A stretch of DNA of 64,000 bases from Clostridiaceae bacterium (GTDB taxonomy: Bacteria; Bacillota; Clostridia; Tissierellales; Sporanaerobacteraceae), in NCBI GenBank assembly GCA_019391515.1, contig JAHXQP010000017.1, positions 62,001 to 126,000 of the forward strand. Direction: 5' to 3'. This document shows, in pieces, positions 55,392 through 63,849 of the stretch. Within the stretch, counting starts at the first letter, position 1, and every line of letters starts with the position of its first letter. The notes under the pieces were generated by a model that saw only the letters and a program-made list of their open reading frames with translations, was not told where the DNA came from and did not search any database. Position numbers and translations under genes: made by a program.

Positions 55392-55420
55392 ATTATATAG
55401 TCTAGGATTCAATAAATAAA
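55392..55420 (-). promoter_or_regulatory. Promoter-like block (copy C)
   Basis: On the minus strand TTTATT (55415-55420) and TATAAT (55392-55397) are 17 bases apart. The block matches those upstream of cwlD and the BceR-like gene. Confidence 0.55.
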
Positions 55421-55534
55421 ACTAAGATAAAACTTAAAGTAGTAAAACTAACTTTTCTAGAGATTATAGCATAACTACGGGGAATACAAATAGAGAATGT
55501 CAATATAGCAAATTTTATCAATATACAATAAAAT

Positions 55535-55585
55535 AAAAAACCCATTCATTCTTTTCTATTAGTGGAAAGAATAAATAGGTTTTTA
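55535..55585 (-). terminator. Terminator after uppP
   Basis: AAAAACCCATTCATTCTTT and AAAGAATAAATAGGTTTTT form an imperfect stem with a T run on the minus strand, just after the uppP stop. Confidence 0.7.
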
Positions 55586-55604
55586 TGTAATTAATTTTTC
55601 AATA

Positions 55605-56429
55605 TTACTTTATAACTAAGAAATATAATAAAATAAGTACACCTAGAATAATTCTGTACCAACCAAAAACTTTAAAATCATTATTTCTAATATATCGCAT
55701 TAAAAACTTAATCGCTATTATGGAAACCACGAAAGCAACTACCATTCCTGTTAATAATATAGTTATTTCCATTCCTGTAAAAGCAAATCCAAATTTCATT
55801 AGTTTTAATGCGCTGGCACCAAACATAATTGGAATAGACATAAAGAACGAATATTCAGCGGCGATATGGCGAGAGGTTCCCAATAATATCCCTCCAAGAA
55901 TAGTTGATCCTGAACGGGAGGTTCCTGGTATTAAGCTCAATACTTGAAACATACCTATTCCAAATGCAGTCCCATATGACAACTCTGAAAAATCTCTAGC
56001 CTTTGGTTTTTTATTTTTATTTCTATTTTCAATAAGAATAAAAAGTATTCCATATACAATCAAAGTTATTGAAACCGTAATATAATTATAGAAATGTTCA
56101 TCTAACCAATCATCAAACATTACACCCAATACTCCTGCAGGGATTATACCAATTAATACCTTGATCCAAATAGATATAGTATCTTTCTTTTCTTTTATAG
56201 ATTTTTTAGATGAAAATGGATTTAGCTTGTTAAAATATAATAGAACTACAGCCATAATAGCTCCCAGCTGAATTACTACCAAAAACATTTCCTTGAAAGC
56301 GGCAGTCATATTTAGCTTTATAAATTCATCTGCTAAAATCATATGTCCTGTACTACTTATAGGTAACCACTCTGTAATACCTTCTATAATTCCTAAAATA
56401 ATTGCCTTAATAATCTCAATATACTCCAT
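55605..56429 (-). CDS. uppP: Undecaprenyl-diphosphatase UppP (BacA)
   Basis: A 274-residue membrane enzyme that recycles the lipid carrier of cell-wall synthesis. The family signatures are present: [17 protein letters not shown] at the N-terminus and [19 protein letters not shown] (catalytic His/Glu/Arg/Ser set), with about eight helices. High levels give bacitracin resistance, in line with the neighbouring defence genes and the lost Bce module at 43 kb. Good start at 56429 with AAGGAG upstream. Confidence 0.95.
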   Translation of the reverse strand: MEYIEIIKAIILGIIEGITEWLPISSTGHMILADEFIKLNMTAAFKEMFLVVIQLGAIMAVVLLYFNKLNPFSSKKSIKEKKDTISIWIKVLIGIIPAGVLGVMFDDWLDEHFYNYITVSITLIVYGILFILIENRNKNKKPKARDFSELSYGTAFGIGMFQVLSLIPGTSRSGSTILGGILLGTSRHIAAEYSFFMSIPIMFGASALKLMKFGFAFTGMEITILLTGMVVAFVVSIIAIKFLMRYIRNNDFKVFGWYRIILGVLILLYFLVIK

Positions 56430-56647
56430 TCTATTTTATCTCCTTTTCATAGTTTTTATTTTAATGAAACTAACACCTCTCCAATACTATAAAAGATAAT
56501 ATTGCAAATAAAATTCTAAAACCATATCTAAGAATATATATTATCATAAATTTATTATAGATAGTATATATATAGTAAAAAAACTTCTATCTCATTTATT
56601 ATATATTTCCCTTGCTAATATCCCATAGTTCTATTCCTATTGTTAAA

Positions 56648-56693
56648 TCCTGGTTTATATTACATATTAATTAATATGTAATATAAACCAGGA
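56648..56693. repeat. Perfect 46-base palindrome
   Basis: Bases 56648-56670 are the exact inverse complement of 56671-56693 with no loop (begins TCCTGGTTTATATTACATAT). There is no T tract. It lies between uppP and the creatininase gene. Confidence 0.85.
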
Positions 56694-56755
56694 ACCTTCT
56701 TCATCAAAAACAAATGGACAATACTCTGCGACTTATAAATAAAGATAGCTAGGGG

Positions 56756-56793
56756 TATAATAGTATATGCTTGAATAAGCATATACTATTATA
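56756..56793. repeat. Perfect 17-bp stem-loop upstream of the creatininase gene
   Basis: TATAATAGTATATGCTT (56756-56772) pairs perfectly with AAGCATATACTATTATA (56777-56793), loop GAAT. It lies 54 bases upstream of the start of the creatininase-family gene. The same AAGCATATAC string recurs right after that gene (57601-57610). Confidence 0.85.
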
Positions 56794-56846
56794 GTAAAAT
56801 ATAAACAATATAAAACTTTAACTATATATCAGAAGGAGATATCATT

Positions 56847-57602
56847 ATGTATGAAAATCTAAAAATAGAAAATATGACCTGGCAAGAATTTGAAAAGAAA
56901 AAGGATAATGTAATTATATTACCTATAGGGGCTACTGAACAACATGGTCCCCATTTGCCCCTTTGTGTAGATACTATATTAGCTCAAGAGTTTGCCTATC
57001 GTATAGGGGAAAAAATAGATGGAGTAGTCGCACCAGCCCTATCCTATGGTTATAAATCAAAACCTCTAAGCGGTGGAGGACCATTATTCCCTGGAACTAT
57101 TGATTTAAATGGCATCACACTACAGTCTTTAGTAATGGATATAATTGATGAATTTGTATGTGATGGCTTCACTAAAATACTCATTCTAAGTGCCCATTTT
57201 GAAAATGAAGCATTTATAATTGAGGCTATGGATTTATGTTCAAGAAAATACGGTGATAAAGTAAAAATTCTACTTACTAATTGGTGGGATCCAATGTCAC
57301 CTGATATAATTGATAAGGTTTTTGATAAAGTTCCCTTTCCTGGGTGGGCTTTGGAACATGCAGCTGTTACAGAAACTTCATTGATGATGTATTTTTCACC
57401 AAAGTTAGTTAAAGAGGATAAAATCATCAATACAGATAATGTCAGTCCAGCAACTTATTTTAGATATCCGATAGAAAAGGATATAGTTCCTCCAACCGGT
57501 GTACTTGCATCAGCTAAATCATCCTCAGCTGAAAAAGGTAAAATAATCGTAGACAATGTTGTACCAAACATCGTTAAAATAGTTAAAAGAGCCTTTGGTT
57601 AA
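56847..57602 (+). CDS. Creatininase-family amidohydrolase
   Basis: A 251-residue metal-dependent amidohydrolase. Metal ligands can be placed in PIGATEQHGPHLPLCVDT (Glu, His, Asp), LSAHFEN and the EHAAVTETSLMMYF motif. Length matches the family, which includes creatinine amidohydrolase, a riboflavin/F420-pathway formamide hydrolase and mycofactocin protein MftE. No mycofactocin or F420 genes are nearby. AGAAGGAGA precedes the ATG. Anaerobes of the Tissierella type can use creatinine, but this function is only one option. Confidence 0.88.
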   Translation: MYENLKIENMTWQEFEKKKDNVIILPIGATEQHGPHLPLCVDTILAQEFAYRIGEKIDGVVAPALSYGYKSKPLSGGGPLFPGTIDLNGITLQSLVMDIIDEFVCDGFTKILILSAHFENEAFIIEAMDLCSRKYGDKVKILLTNWWDPMSPDIIDKVFDKVPFPGWALEHAAVTETSLMMYFSPKLVKEDKIINTDNVSPATYFRYPIEKDIVPPTGVLASAKSSSAEKGKIIVDNVVPNIVKIVKRAFG

Positions 57603-57615
57603 GCATATACACTTA

Positions 57616-57650
57616 TAAAGGGGATAGCAAAGCTATCCCCTTTATATTCT
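57616..57650 (+). terminator. Terminator after the creatininase gene
   Basis: TAAAGGGGATAGC (57616-57628) pairs with GCTATCCCCTTTA (57632-57644), loop AAA, followed by a T-rich end. Confidence 0.85.
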
Positions 57651-57691
57651 TATTCAGTTTCACTTACATATTTATTATTAACTTATATCTT

Positions 57692-58135
57692 CTATCCTAA
57701 TAATGTTTTACTTCCTTCTAATTTTCTAAGCTCTGAAATTTCTTCAGTCACTTCTAAAACACCTAAATATTTATTATCTTTATTTCTTAATGCATAATAT
57801 CTAATCAATATAAATACACCTGGTTTATTTATATAAAATATTTCAGTATCTTTTCTACCATTTCTAAAGTCATCCACTATTTGCTCAACAACATCAAGAC
57901 TTTTTCTTGGATGGCAATCTCCCACGTCTCTTCCTATAATAGTCTTAGTTCTTGGAAAAACTCTATTTTTATTTTCCGAAAAATATCTTACTTTATTGTT
58001 CGCATCTACAAAAGTTATATCAACTGGTAATGTATTAAGTAAAGTTTCTAATTCTTCTATATTAAAAAATCCACTTGGTAGATTTATTTCTCCTGTTTTG
58101 ATTTCTTCAACTATATCTATTCTCGATTGTCCTTT
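57692..58135 (-). pseudogene. C-terminal PAS domain of a DUF438-type protein
   Basis: A minus-strand frame of about 145 codons encodes the end of a DUF438/hemerythrin/PAS protein: INLPSGFFNIEELETLL, LPVDITFVDANNKVRYFSEN, IIGRDVGDCHPRKSLDVVEQ and YLGVLEVTEEISELRKLEG. The CHP motif is typical. The frame starts after a stop near 58136 and has no start codon with a ribosome site. Fragments of further coding sense appear to 58280 in other frames. The N-terminal DUF438 and hemerythrin parts are missing, so it is a broken gene. Translation from GTG 57925 would give only 77 residues. Confidence 0.78.
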
Positions 58136-58290
58136 AAGTAATTATCTTCATCAGAATGGAAGAAAACCGAAATAAGAGAAGCCTTATCTTCATTTGAAAA
58201 CTCGATACCTTTATTTCTCCCAATCTTCCTTCACCTTATTAACATGAATAAATACATCTGTTATTTGTCGCAAGTCTATTATATAATATT

Positions 58291-59976
58291 TTATCTATAT
58301 GACAACTCCCTAACACATAGTTTTTCTTTTAGTATGCGATTATTCTCTATCTTAAGTTTATAATTGCAGTAGTCTAATACCTTATCCCTATGTGATACAA
58401 ATATCACAGTACTTTCATTAAACTTTCGAAAGATATTTTGTAATATAATTTCCTCTGATTTTGTATCTAAAGCTGATGTTGGTTCATCTAAGATTATTAT
58501 TGGTATATCCTTTCTTAAAAATAATCTTGCTAAAGATATCTTTTGACACTGACCTGCTGATAACTTAACTCCATAATTACCTACAATTGTATTTATACCA
58601 TCAGCCATCTGTTCAATATCCTTATCTAAATTTGCAAAAGTTATAGCTTTCATGATACTTGCATTGTCAATATTCTTATTATTTATAACTATATTTTCTA
58701 TAATAGTTCCATTAAATATAAACGGTACCTGTCCAATATATAATACATTATTAAAAAATGAATCAGAATCAAAAGAATTTATATCAACATCATCTATTGT
58801 AATATGACCATTATAAAATGGTTCTAATCTAGTCAATATATTTAATAAAGTAGATTTTCCAGTTCCATTGTCTCCAACCAATACAACTTTTTCTCCCTCA
58901 TTTATTTTTAAATCAATATTCTTTAATAAATGCCTTTCATTATAGCTAAAATTTAAATCTTTTATAGTAATATCAAAATTATTAAGAGAATTAAAATTAT
59001 AATTGCCACTTTTCAATTCATAGTTACTTGTTTCTAATATCTCAAGAACCCTTTCAATTGATGCTTCAGTTTTCTTCATTTCAATATAATTATTTATACA
59101 TGAAACGATTGGCGTAAATAACTTCTGTACATATAATGACAATGTAAATAAAGAACCAATTGTTAATTCATTTTTCAGAACCATAATTCCGCCTATAAAA
59201 AGAACAAGTATTAGATTTATTGCTTCAAAAAAGCCATCTATAACAAATAAATACTCTCTATATCCAACACCCTTTTTTTCTATCATACTTAAATCTTTAA
59301 AATTATCTTGGTATTTTTCAATAAAATAACTCTTTTTGTTCAATAAATTAATAGGCACTATTTTCTCTAATATTCTCTGAGTTAAATCTAAAAAAGATCC
59401 TCTTTCTCTATTATAAATATAAGCCATTTGTTTAATAAAAGAGGAATATTTTTTCTGTATTAAGAGATAAATAGTAGATACAAATAATGATATCAAGGCA
59501 ATTTTCCAATTTAACAAAACAACAATCACACATAATCCTATAAATGTTAAAATATTGGCAATAAAATCATTAATAATATTAACAAATAATCTTTGTATAG
59601 AAGCAACATCTTGATCTAATATTGATACTATGTCTCCTATTTTGATATTCTTAAAAAATTGAAGATTATTATTAAATACTTTATTTAAAATATGTTTTTT
59701 TAAATCTAAGCCTATCTTTTGACCTAATGTTAAATAGTATAATGATTTCATATATCTTGTAAATATCATTACACATAAAACGATAGTCATAAGTAATGTG
59801 TTCTGTAACAAACTCTTGTAATCATTATTGATAATTGAGTTATCAATAATGATCTTAAGAAAGTATGGATAAATAATACTACTTATTAAATATATGGACA
59901 ACAATAAGAAACCTTTTATTTGACTTCTTCTATATTTGTAGAAATAATTCTCATATAACAACCTATATTTAGCCAC
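58291..59976 (-). CDS. ABC exporter (fused permease-ATPase)
   Basis: A 561-residue half-transporter. Residues 1-310 form a type I exporter membrane domain with six helices. The ATPase has Walker A VGDNGTGKSTLLN, the signature KLSAGQCQKISLARLFLR and Walker B IIILDEPTSALD. There is no N-terminal C39 peptidase. It lies 79 bases after the BceAB-like permease gene in the same direction, downstream of a radical-SAM peptide locus. It could export the matured peptide, or protect against it. That link is by position only. Confidence 0.9.
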   Translation of the reverse strand: MAKYRLLYENYFYKYRRSQIKGFLLLSIYLISSIIYPYFLKIIIDNSIINNDYKSLLQNTLLMTIVLCVMIFTRYMKSLYYLTLGQKIGLDLKKHILNKVFNNNLQFFKNIKIGDIVSILDQDVASIQRLFVNIINDFIANILTFIGLCVIVVLLNWKIALISLFVSTIYLLIQKKYSSFIKQMAYIYNRERGSFLDLTQRILEKIVPINLLNKKSYFIEKYQDNFKDLSMIEKKGVGYREYLFVIDGFFEAINLILVLFIGGIMVLKNELTIGSLFTLSLYVQKLFTPIVSCINNYIEMKKTEASIERVLEILETSNYELKSGNYNFNSLNNFDITIKDLNFSYNERHLLKNIDLKINEGEKVVLVGDNGTGKSTLLNILTRLEPFYNGHITIDDVDINSFDSDSFFNNVLYIGQVPFIFNGTIIENIVINNKNIDNASIMKAITFANLDKDIEQMADGINTIVGNYGVKLSAGQCQKISLARLFLRKDIPIIILDEPTSALDTKSEEIILQNIFRKFNESTVIFVSHRDKVLDYCNYKLKIENNRILKEKLCVRELSYR

Positions 59977-60055
59977 ATAACATCCTCCTTTTTTATTAAT
60001 TATAGCTTGTCATGTTAATACAAATAATGGGTATTTATATTTCTATAATTTAATA

Positions 60056-62143
60056 CTATTCACTTATTTTATAATCTATAATGTCCTGGCTATATAATTT
60101 CATTGTTATAAAAAGATAAATAATATATATACATATAGAAATTATCCCTACTCCTTTTATAGTATACCAATAATTATCCCATCCAACATATGCATTTATC
60201 TCATTATTAAACGCCATAATCATTATCTTTATCGTAAGTAGCCAACCAAATATTGAAATAATACTTGGTATCAAAAAAAATGTTAAAACTTGATAATTCA
60301 CAGTCTTTTTTATTAAATCTATATCGGTTCCAATTTTATATAGTATCTTGCATCTCAATTTATTTTCTTCAAAATCTGTTAGTTGTTGCAAAGATATTAT
60401 AGTTAAAGCTATAATCAATAAGATGACACCTAAATATAAGAATATCATTCTTAACAGCAATGAAAAAATCATAGCTACATTATCTTGCTTAGTTTTCATA
60501 CGTATTGAAATTACATCTGTAACTTCTTCATTCTCACCTACAACGTTACAATGGTATTTATCATAAATTAAAGCAAATTCTCTTTTATTGAATTTAGCAA
60601 TATAATCTTCTATTTCTTCAGCCATCTTATAGCTCAATGAACTATAAGTATCTATGTAAAAACCAACTTTTCCAATATCTAATTCTTCACAAGCAGAATC
60701 AGGTAAAATAATTAATACATCAGTATACTTATTGTAAATAGATTCGCCTAATTCCTTTTTATAATATTTATTTGAATGAGGATATTTCTTTCCAGAAACA
60801 TTAATATTTGCTTTATCTTTAATCTCCGCTTCTATCTCTGCATCTTTACATGTTAAATTCCATTGAGTAGTATATTCATTATCATTAATTCTAATAGGAC
60901 TTTCTCTAATTAAACTAAGGAGCTTGTTATAATCACTTAGTTTTATTGCCAAAGCAGGAAAGTCGTCCACCTTTCTTTTAAAAAAATCATTAGAATTTAT
61001 AAAATAATATTCTATTCTGCAACTATCTTTTATTCTAATTTTATTTTTCTCAAGGTAGTTAGTTACTTTATCAAAATCTACAGTAACTAACTTATTCATA
61101 TCTTTTTTCTCATTGATTAATGAATATATAGTATTAAGTTGGATATCAAATACAGCTTTATGATCATTAAATCCATCTATCCAATCTGATAATATAGGTC
61201 CAAGACTAAAACTCATCATAGATGCCATTAAAGTCAGTGTAATAGTTGCCATTAACTTACTATTCGTGTTTATTTTAGAAAAAACATTACCTAATATAAG
61301 CACTCTTAAGTTTTTATATTTAAAATAGTCAAACTTTTGCCTTAACTTAGACAAAAAAAATCCAAATGAATAAAAAAATAAATATGTTCCAGCTATTACA
61401 GAAAATATTGATGTTAATATATACCTGTTTTTCACAGATATATCAATATAAACGAGATCCTCGATTTTCCTATATTTTATTATCATTATATAAGCACAAA
61501 TATAACACGATATCCCCACTATTAATGTTAATATATACACATAATCCTTTTTGTGTTTTCTATCTTCAGATTCATTCTTTAGACTCATTAATTCTCTTAT
61601 GCTTTTTTTGGATATAATTTGTACATTTCTAAATGCAATAAATATAAATATTAAAATATAAAATATTATTGTTCTAATAGCTGCTATCCACGAAATAGTT
61701 ATCATAGAAGAATGTTTTACATTTATACTATTCAATATAATATTTACCAGAAACGTAGAAAAGAAAATACCTATTATTATTCCCAATGCTACAGATACTA
61801 TACTTATTAATAAAAGTTGAATAGTAAACATTATAGCAATTTTCTTTGATTCAATTCCTAATAATGTATATATTGCAAGCTCGGAACTCCTAGTCTTTAT
61901 AATAAATCTATTTACATAAATAATTAGAATTACCAAAAAGAGTGAAATAATAACTGTTACATAATTCAGATAAGTATATAGATTAGAAAACTCAAACTTT
62001 TCAGGTGCCAAATTTGAAAGTTGAGTAGTTGATAAAGATGTAAATCCGTAAAACAACATAGCTCCGATAATTATTGTTACTATATATACTAAATATTTTC
62101 CGATATATTTTCTTGTATTTCTGGATATTAATTTACCATACAT
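60056..62143 (-). CDS. FtsX-like ABC permease, BceB type
   Basis: A 695-residue permease of the BceB/VraG kind. It has about ten helices, four to six before and the rest after a large extracellular domain (about residues 330-560). The N-terminus SRNTRKYIGKYLVYIVTIII and the FtsX helix ITLTLMASMMSFSLGPILS are typical. The start is taken as ATG 62143 after GGTGGTGA; GTG 62158 is another option. It overlaps the ATPase stop. Such transporters free lipid II-cycle intermediates from peptide antibiotics and act as sensors; no two-component system is present next to this one. Confidence 0.88.
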   Translation of the reverse strand: MYGKLISRNTRKYIGKYLVYIVTIIIGAMLFYGFTSLSTTQLSNLAPEKFEFSNLYTYLNYVTVIISLFLVILIIYVNRFIIKTRSSELAIYTLLGIESKKIAIMFTIQLLLISIVSVALGIIIGIFFSTFLVNIILNSINVKHSSMITISWIAAIRTIIFYILIFIFIAFRNVQIISKKSIRELMSLKNESEDRKHKKDYVYILTLIVGISCYICAYIMIIKYRKIEDLVYIDISVKNRYILTSIFSVIAGTYLFFYSFGFFLSKLRQKFDYFKYKNLRVLILGNVFSKINTNSKLMATITLTLMASMMSFSLGPILSDWIDGFNDHKAVFDIQLNTIYSLINEKKDMNKLVTVDFDKVTNYLEKNKIRIKDSCRIEYYFINSNDFFKRKVDDFPALAIKLSDYNKLLSLIRESPIRINDNEYTTQWNLTCKDAEIEAEIKDKANINVSGKKYPHSNKYYKKELGESIYNKYTDVLIILPDSACEELDIGKVGFYIDTYSSLSYKMAEEIEDYIAKFNKREFALIYDKYHCNVVGENEEVTDVISIRMKTKQDNVAMIFSLLLRMIFLYLGVILLIIALTIISLQQLTDFEENKLRCKILYKIGTDIDLIKKTVNYQVLTFFLIPSIISIFGWLLTIKIMIMAFNNEINAYVGWDNYWYTIKGVGIISICIYIIYLFITMKLYSQDIIDYKISE

Positions 62144-62144
62144 A

Positions 62145-62891
62145 TCAACATTCACCACCTAAAAACTTCATTGTTTTCATAATATTATTAAGAAACTTAG
62201 AACTATTGGTATTATTGATAATTTCATCAAAAAGTTTTCCATCTTTCAAAAACATAACACGTTTTGCATAACTAGCGCAAAATGGATCATGTGTTACCAT
62301 TAAAATGGTTGTATTATCTTCATTGTTTATCTTTTGTAAGGTATCCATAAAAACACTTGCCATATTTGAATCTAAAGAACCCGTTGGTTCATCAGCCAAT
62401 ATGATACTAGGAAGAGTTATCATTGCTCTTGCACATGCAACCCTTTGACGCTGTCCACCACTGATTTCTGTTGGATACTTGTCTAGTATGTCAAGTATGT
62501 CAAGTTTTTGGCATAGTTTATTTATTCTTTCGTTAATTATTAATGGATTCTCCCTATTGATAGTTAATGCAACGGCAATATTTTCTCTCACTGTGAGTAT
62601 CTCCAAAAGGTTGAACTCCTGGAAGATAAATCCTAAGTTTTTTCGTCTAAATTCCGCAAGTTTTTTTTGAGACATTCCACAAATATTTGTTCTAGCTATT
62701 TTTATTATTCCCTCATCAATTCTATCAATTGTTGCAATCACATTTAATAATGTCGTTTTCCCAGAACCAGATGGCCCCATTATAGCTACAAACTCTCCTT
62801 CTTTAACAGTAAACGATATATTATTCAGTGCCCGAGTTTTTACTTTCCCGCTATTATATATTTTAGTGACACCTTCAACAGATAAAACCAT
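62145..62891 (-). CDS. ABC ATPase, BceA/MacB type
   Basis: A 248-residue ATPase. Walker A is GPSGSGKTTLLN, the Q-loop is FIFQEFNLLEILTV, the signature is ISGGQRQRVACARA and Walker B is IILADEPTGSLD. The start is ATG 62891, because GGGAGGTGA sits just before it; the open frame extends to 62927 without support. It powers the BceB-type permease. A strong hairpin (62922-62964) separates it from the radical SAM remnant upstream. Confidence 0.92.
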   Translation of the reverse strand: MVLSVEGVTKIYNSGKVKTRALNNISFTVKEGEFVAIMGPSGSGKTTLLNVIATIDRIDEGIIKIARTNICGMSQKKLAEFRRKNLGFIFQEFNLLEILTVRENIAVALTINRENPLIINERINKLCQKLDILDILDKYPTEISGGQRQRVACARAMITLPSIILADEPTGSLDSNMASVFMDTLQKINNEDNTTILMVTHDPFCASYAKRVMFLKDGKLFDEIINNTNSSKFLNNIMKTMKFLGGEC

Positions 62892-62921
62892 ATTATCACC
62901 TCCCATATTTAACAATTTGAT

Positions 62922-62964
62922 AAACAACTAAGGAGCATAAGTTGTTTATGCCCCTTAGTTGTTT
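62922..62964 (-). promoter_or_regulatory. Long hairpin between the radical SAM remnant and the BceAB-like genes
   Basis: AAACAACTAAGGAGCATAA (62922-62940) pairs with the inverse sequence 62946-62964, with one mismatch, loop of 5 bases. No T tract follows on the minus strand, so it may be a processing or attenuation stem rather than a simple terminator. It overlaps the stop codon of the upstream Cys-rich frame. Confidence 0.6.
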
Positions 62965-63575
62965 AATATGCTACTACTTAGCCAGTCCATTGCTTGTCCA
63001 TTACACCGAAGGCAATTTTTAGTGTCTTTTTCATCACAGAAAACACACCATCCTTTGCTACACACTGGACCATTCAGCTTATTTATGAATTTAAATATGA
63101 TATGCACACATCCTCGTATAAAATATATTTAGGTTTTATGGATACTTATAAACATCGATACCAACTTTTAATATCTATAAAAATAGGTCAATATTCTTAT
63201 TAAATACTCTTTGAATCTCCTAATTCGTTCGAAAGAATAGAATCTCTGTATCTATGCCAATAGCTTAAACAATACTTTAGGTTTCTTATAAACATCATCC
63301 CCTTGATAAATCATTTTGGCCCTTATCATTAGTTTATTAGAGATAAGCTTCTGCAAACAACTTTAAAAGGTAAATATTTTTTAATTCCTATAACTATAAT
63401 GTAAGGGAAAACTTTTCTTCTATGGAATAATCTCTTCCTACTTTCATAATATTAAAGTCTAACAATGGTTCTCCACCGTAATAAGCAATACTAAAGATAT
63501 TGTCGTATTTATTTGAAATTAAAGTTTGTATTGTATTAATTAGCAACATGTCAAAAAACTTGTAGGACAGGCACT
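62955..63575 (-). pseudogene. Degenerate radical SAM/SPASM peptide maturase
   Basis: Pieces of one family follow each other on the minus strand. At 63411-63560 lies FFDMLLINTIQTLISNKYDN followed by IFSIAYYGGEPLLDFNIMK, the GGE region of radical SAM enzymes. Then stops and shifts follow, with GPK near the TIM-barrel. At 62955-63124 lies a Cys-rich tail: NGPVCSKGWCVFCDEK, then NCLRCNGQAMDW, like a SPASM end. The CxxxCxxC motif is missing. The 55-residue precursor-like ORF overlaps its 5' edge, so a deletion seems to have joined the two genes. Alternatively the Cys-rich tail is a separate small peptide. Confidence 0.68.
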
Positions 63576-63707
63576 TGATATCGATTTTATAAAATTATCC
63601 TCTTCAGAAATTAAATCGGAGATTTGTTGTTCCGTTATATCCATAGTTAAGTTTTTAGAAATCACTTCGTTTGCAGCTCTATCAATTCTTTTTAATGACA
63701 TTTTCAT
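63540..63707 (-). CDS. Candidate RiPP precursor peptide, 55 residues
   Basis: ATG 63707 follows a GGGGGAAGAG ribosome site. The frame encodes a charged leader MKMSLKRIDRAANEVISKNL, then TMDITEQQISDLISEEDNF, and ends IKSISSACPTSFLTCC before TAA. A polar leader plus a short Ser/Thr/Cys end is the form of ribosomal peptide antibiotics. A radical SAM maturase remnant follows directly, and transporters lie further down. One caution: the last residues lie in DNA that, one frame over, reads as maturase sequence. The true core may thus have been replaced through a deletion. The peptide family was not recognised. Confidence 0.55.
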   Translation of the reverse strand: MKMSLKRIDRAANEVISKNLTMDITEQQISDLISEEDNFIKSISSACPTSFLTCC

Positions 63708-63810
63708 ATTTTCTCTTCCCCCTTTTTTTGTATACTTAAACTATATTTTAAAATATATTTAATGTCAGCTAACTTTTGTACAAATTATCCAAATTGTTCA
63801 AAATATAAAA

Positions 63811-63838
63811 ACATGGAATTAAATAAGTAATTCCATGT
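63811..63838 (-). terminator. Terminator after the LuxR-type gene
   Basis: ACATGGAATTA (63811-63821) pairs perfectly with TAATTCCATGT (63828-63838). On the minus strand it is followed by TTTTTATATTTT. Confidence 0.8.
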
Positions 63839-63849
63839 CCCAAAATATA

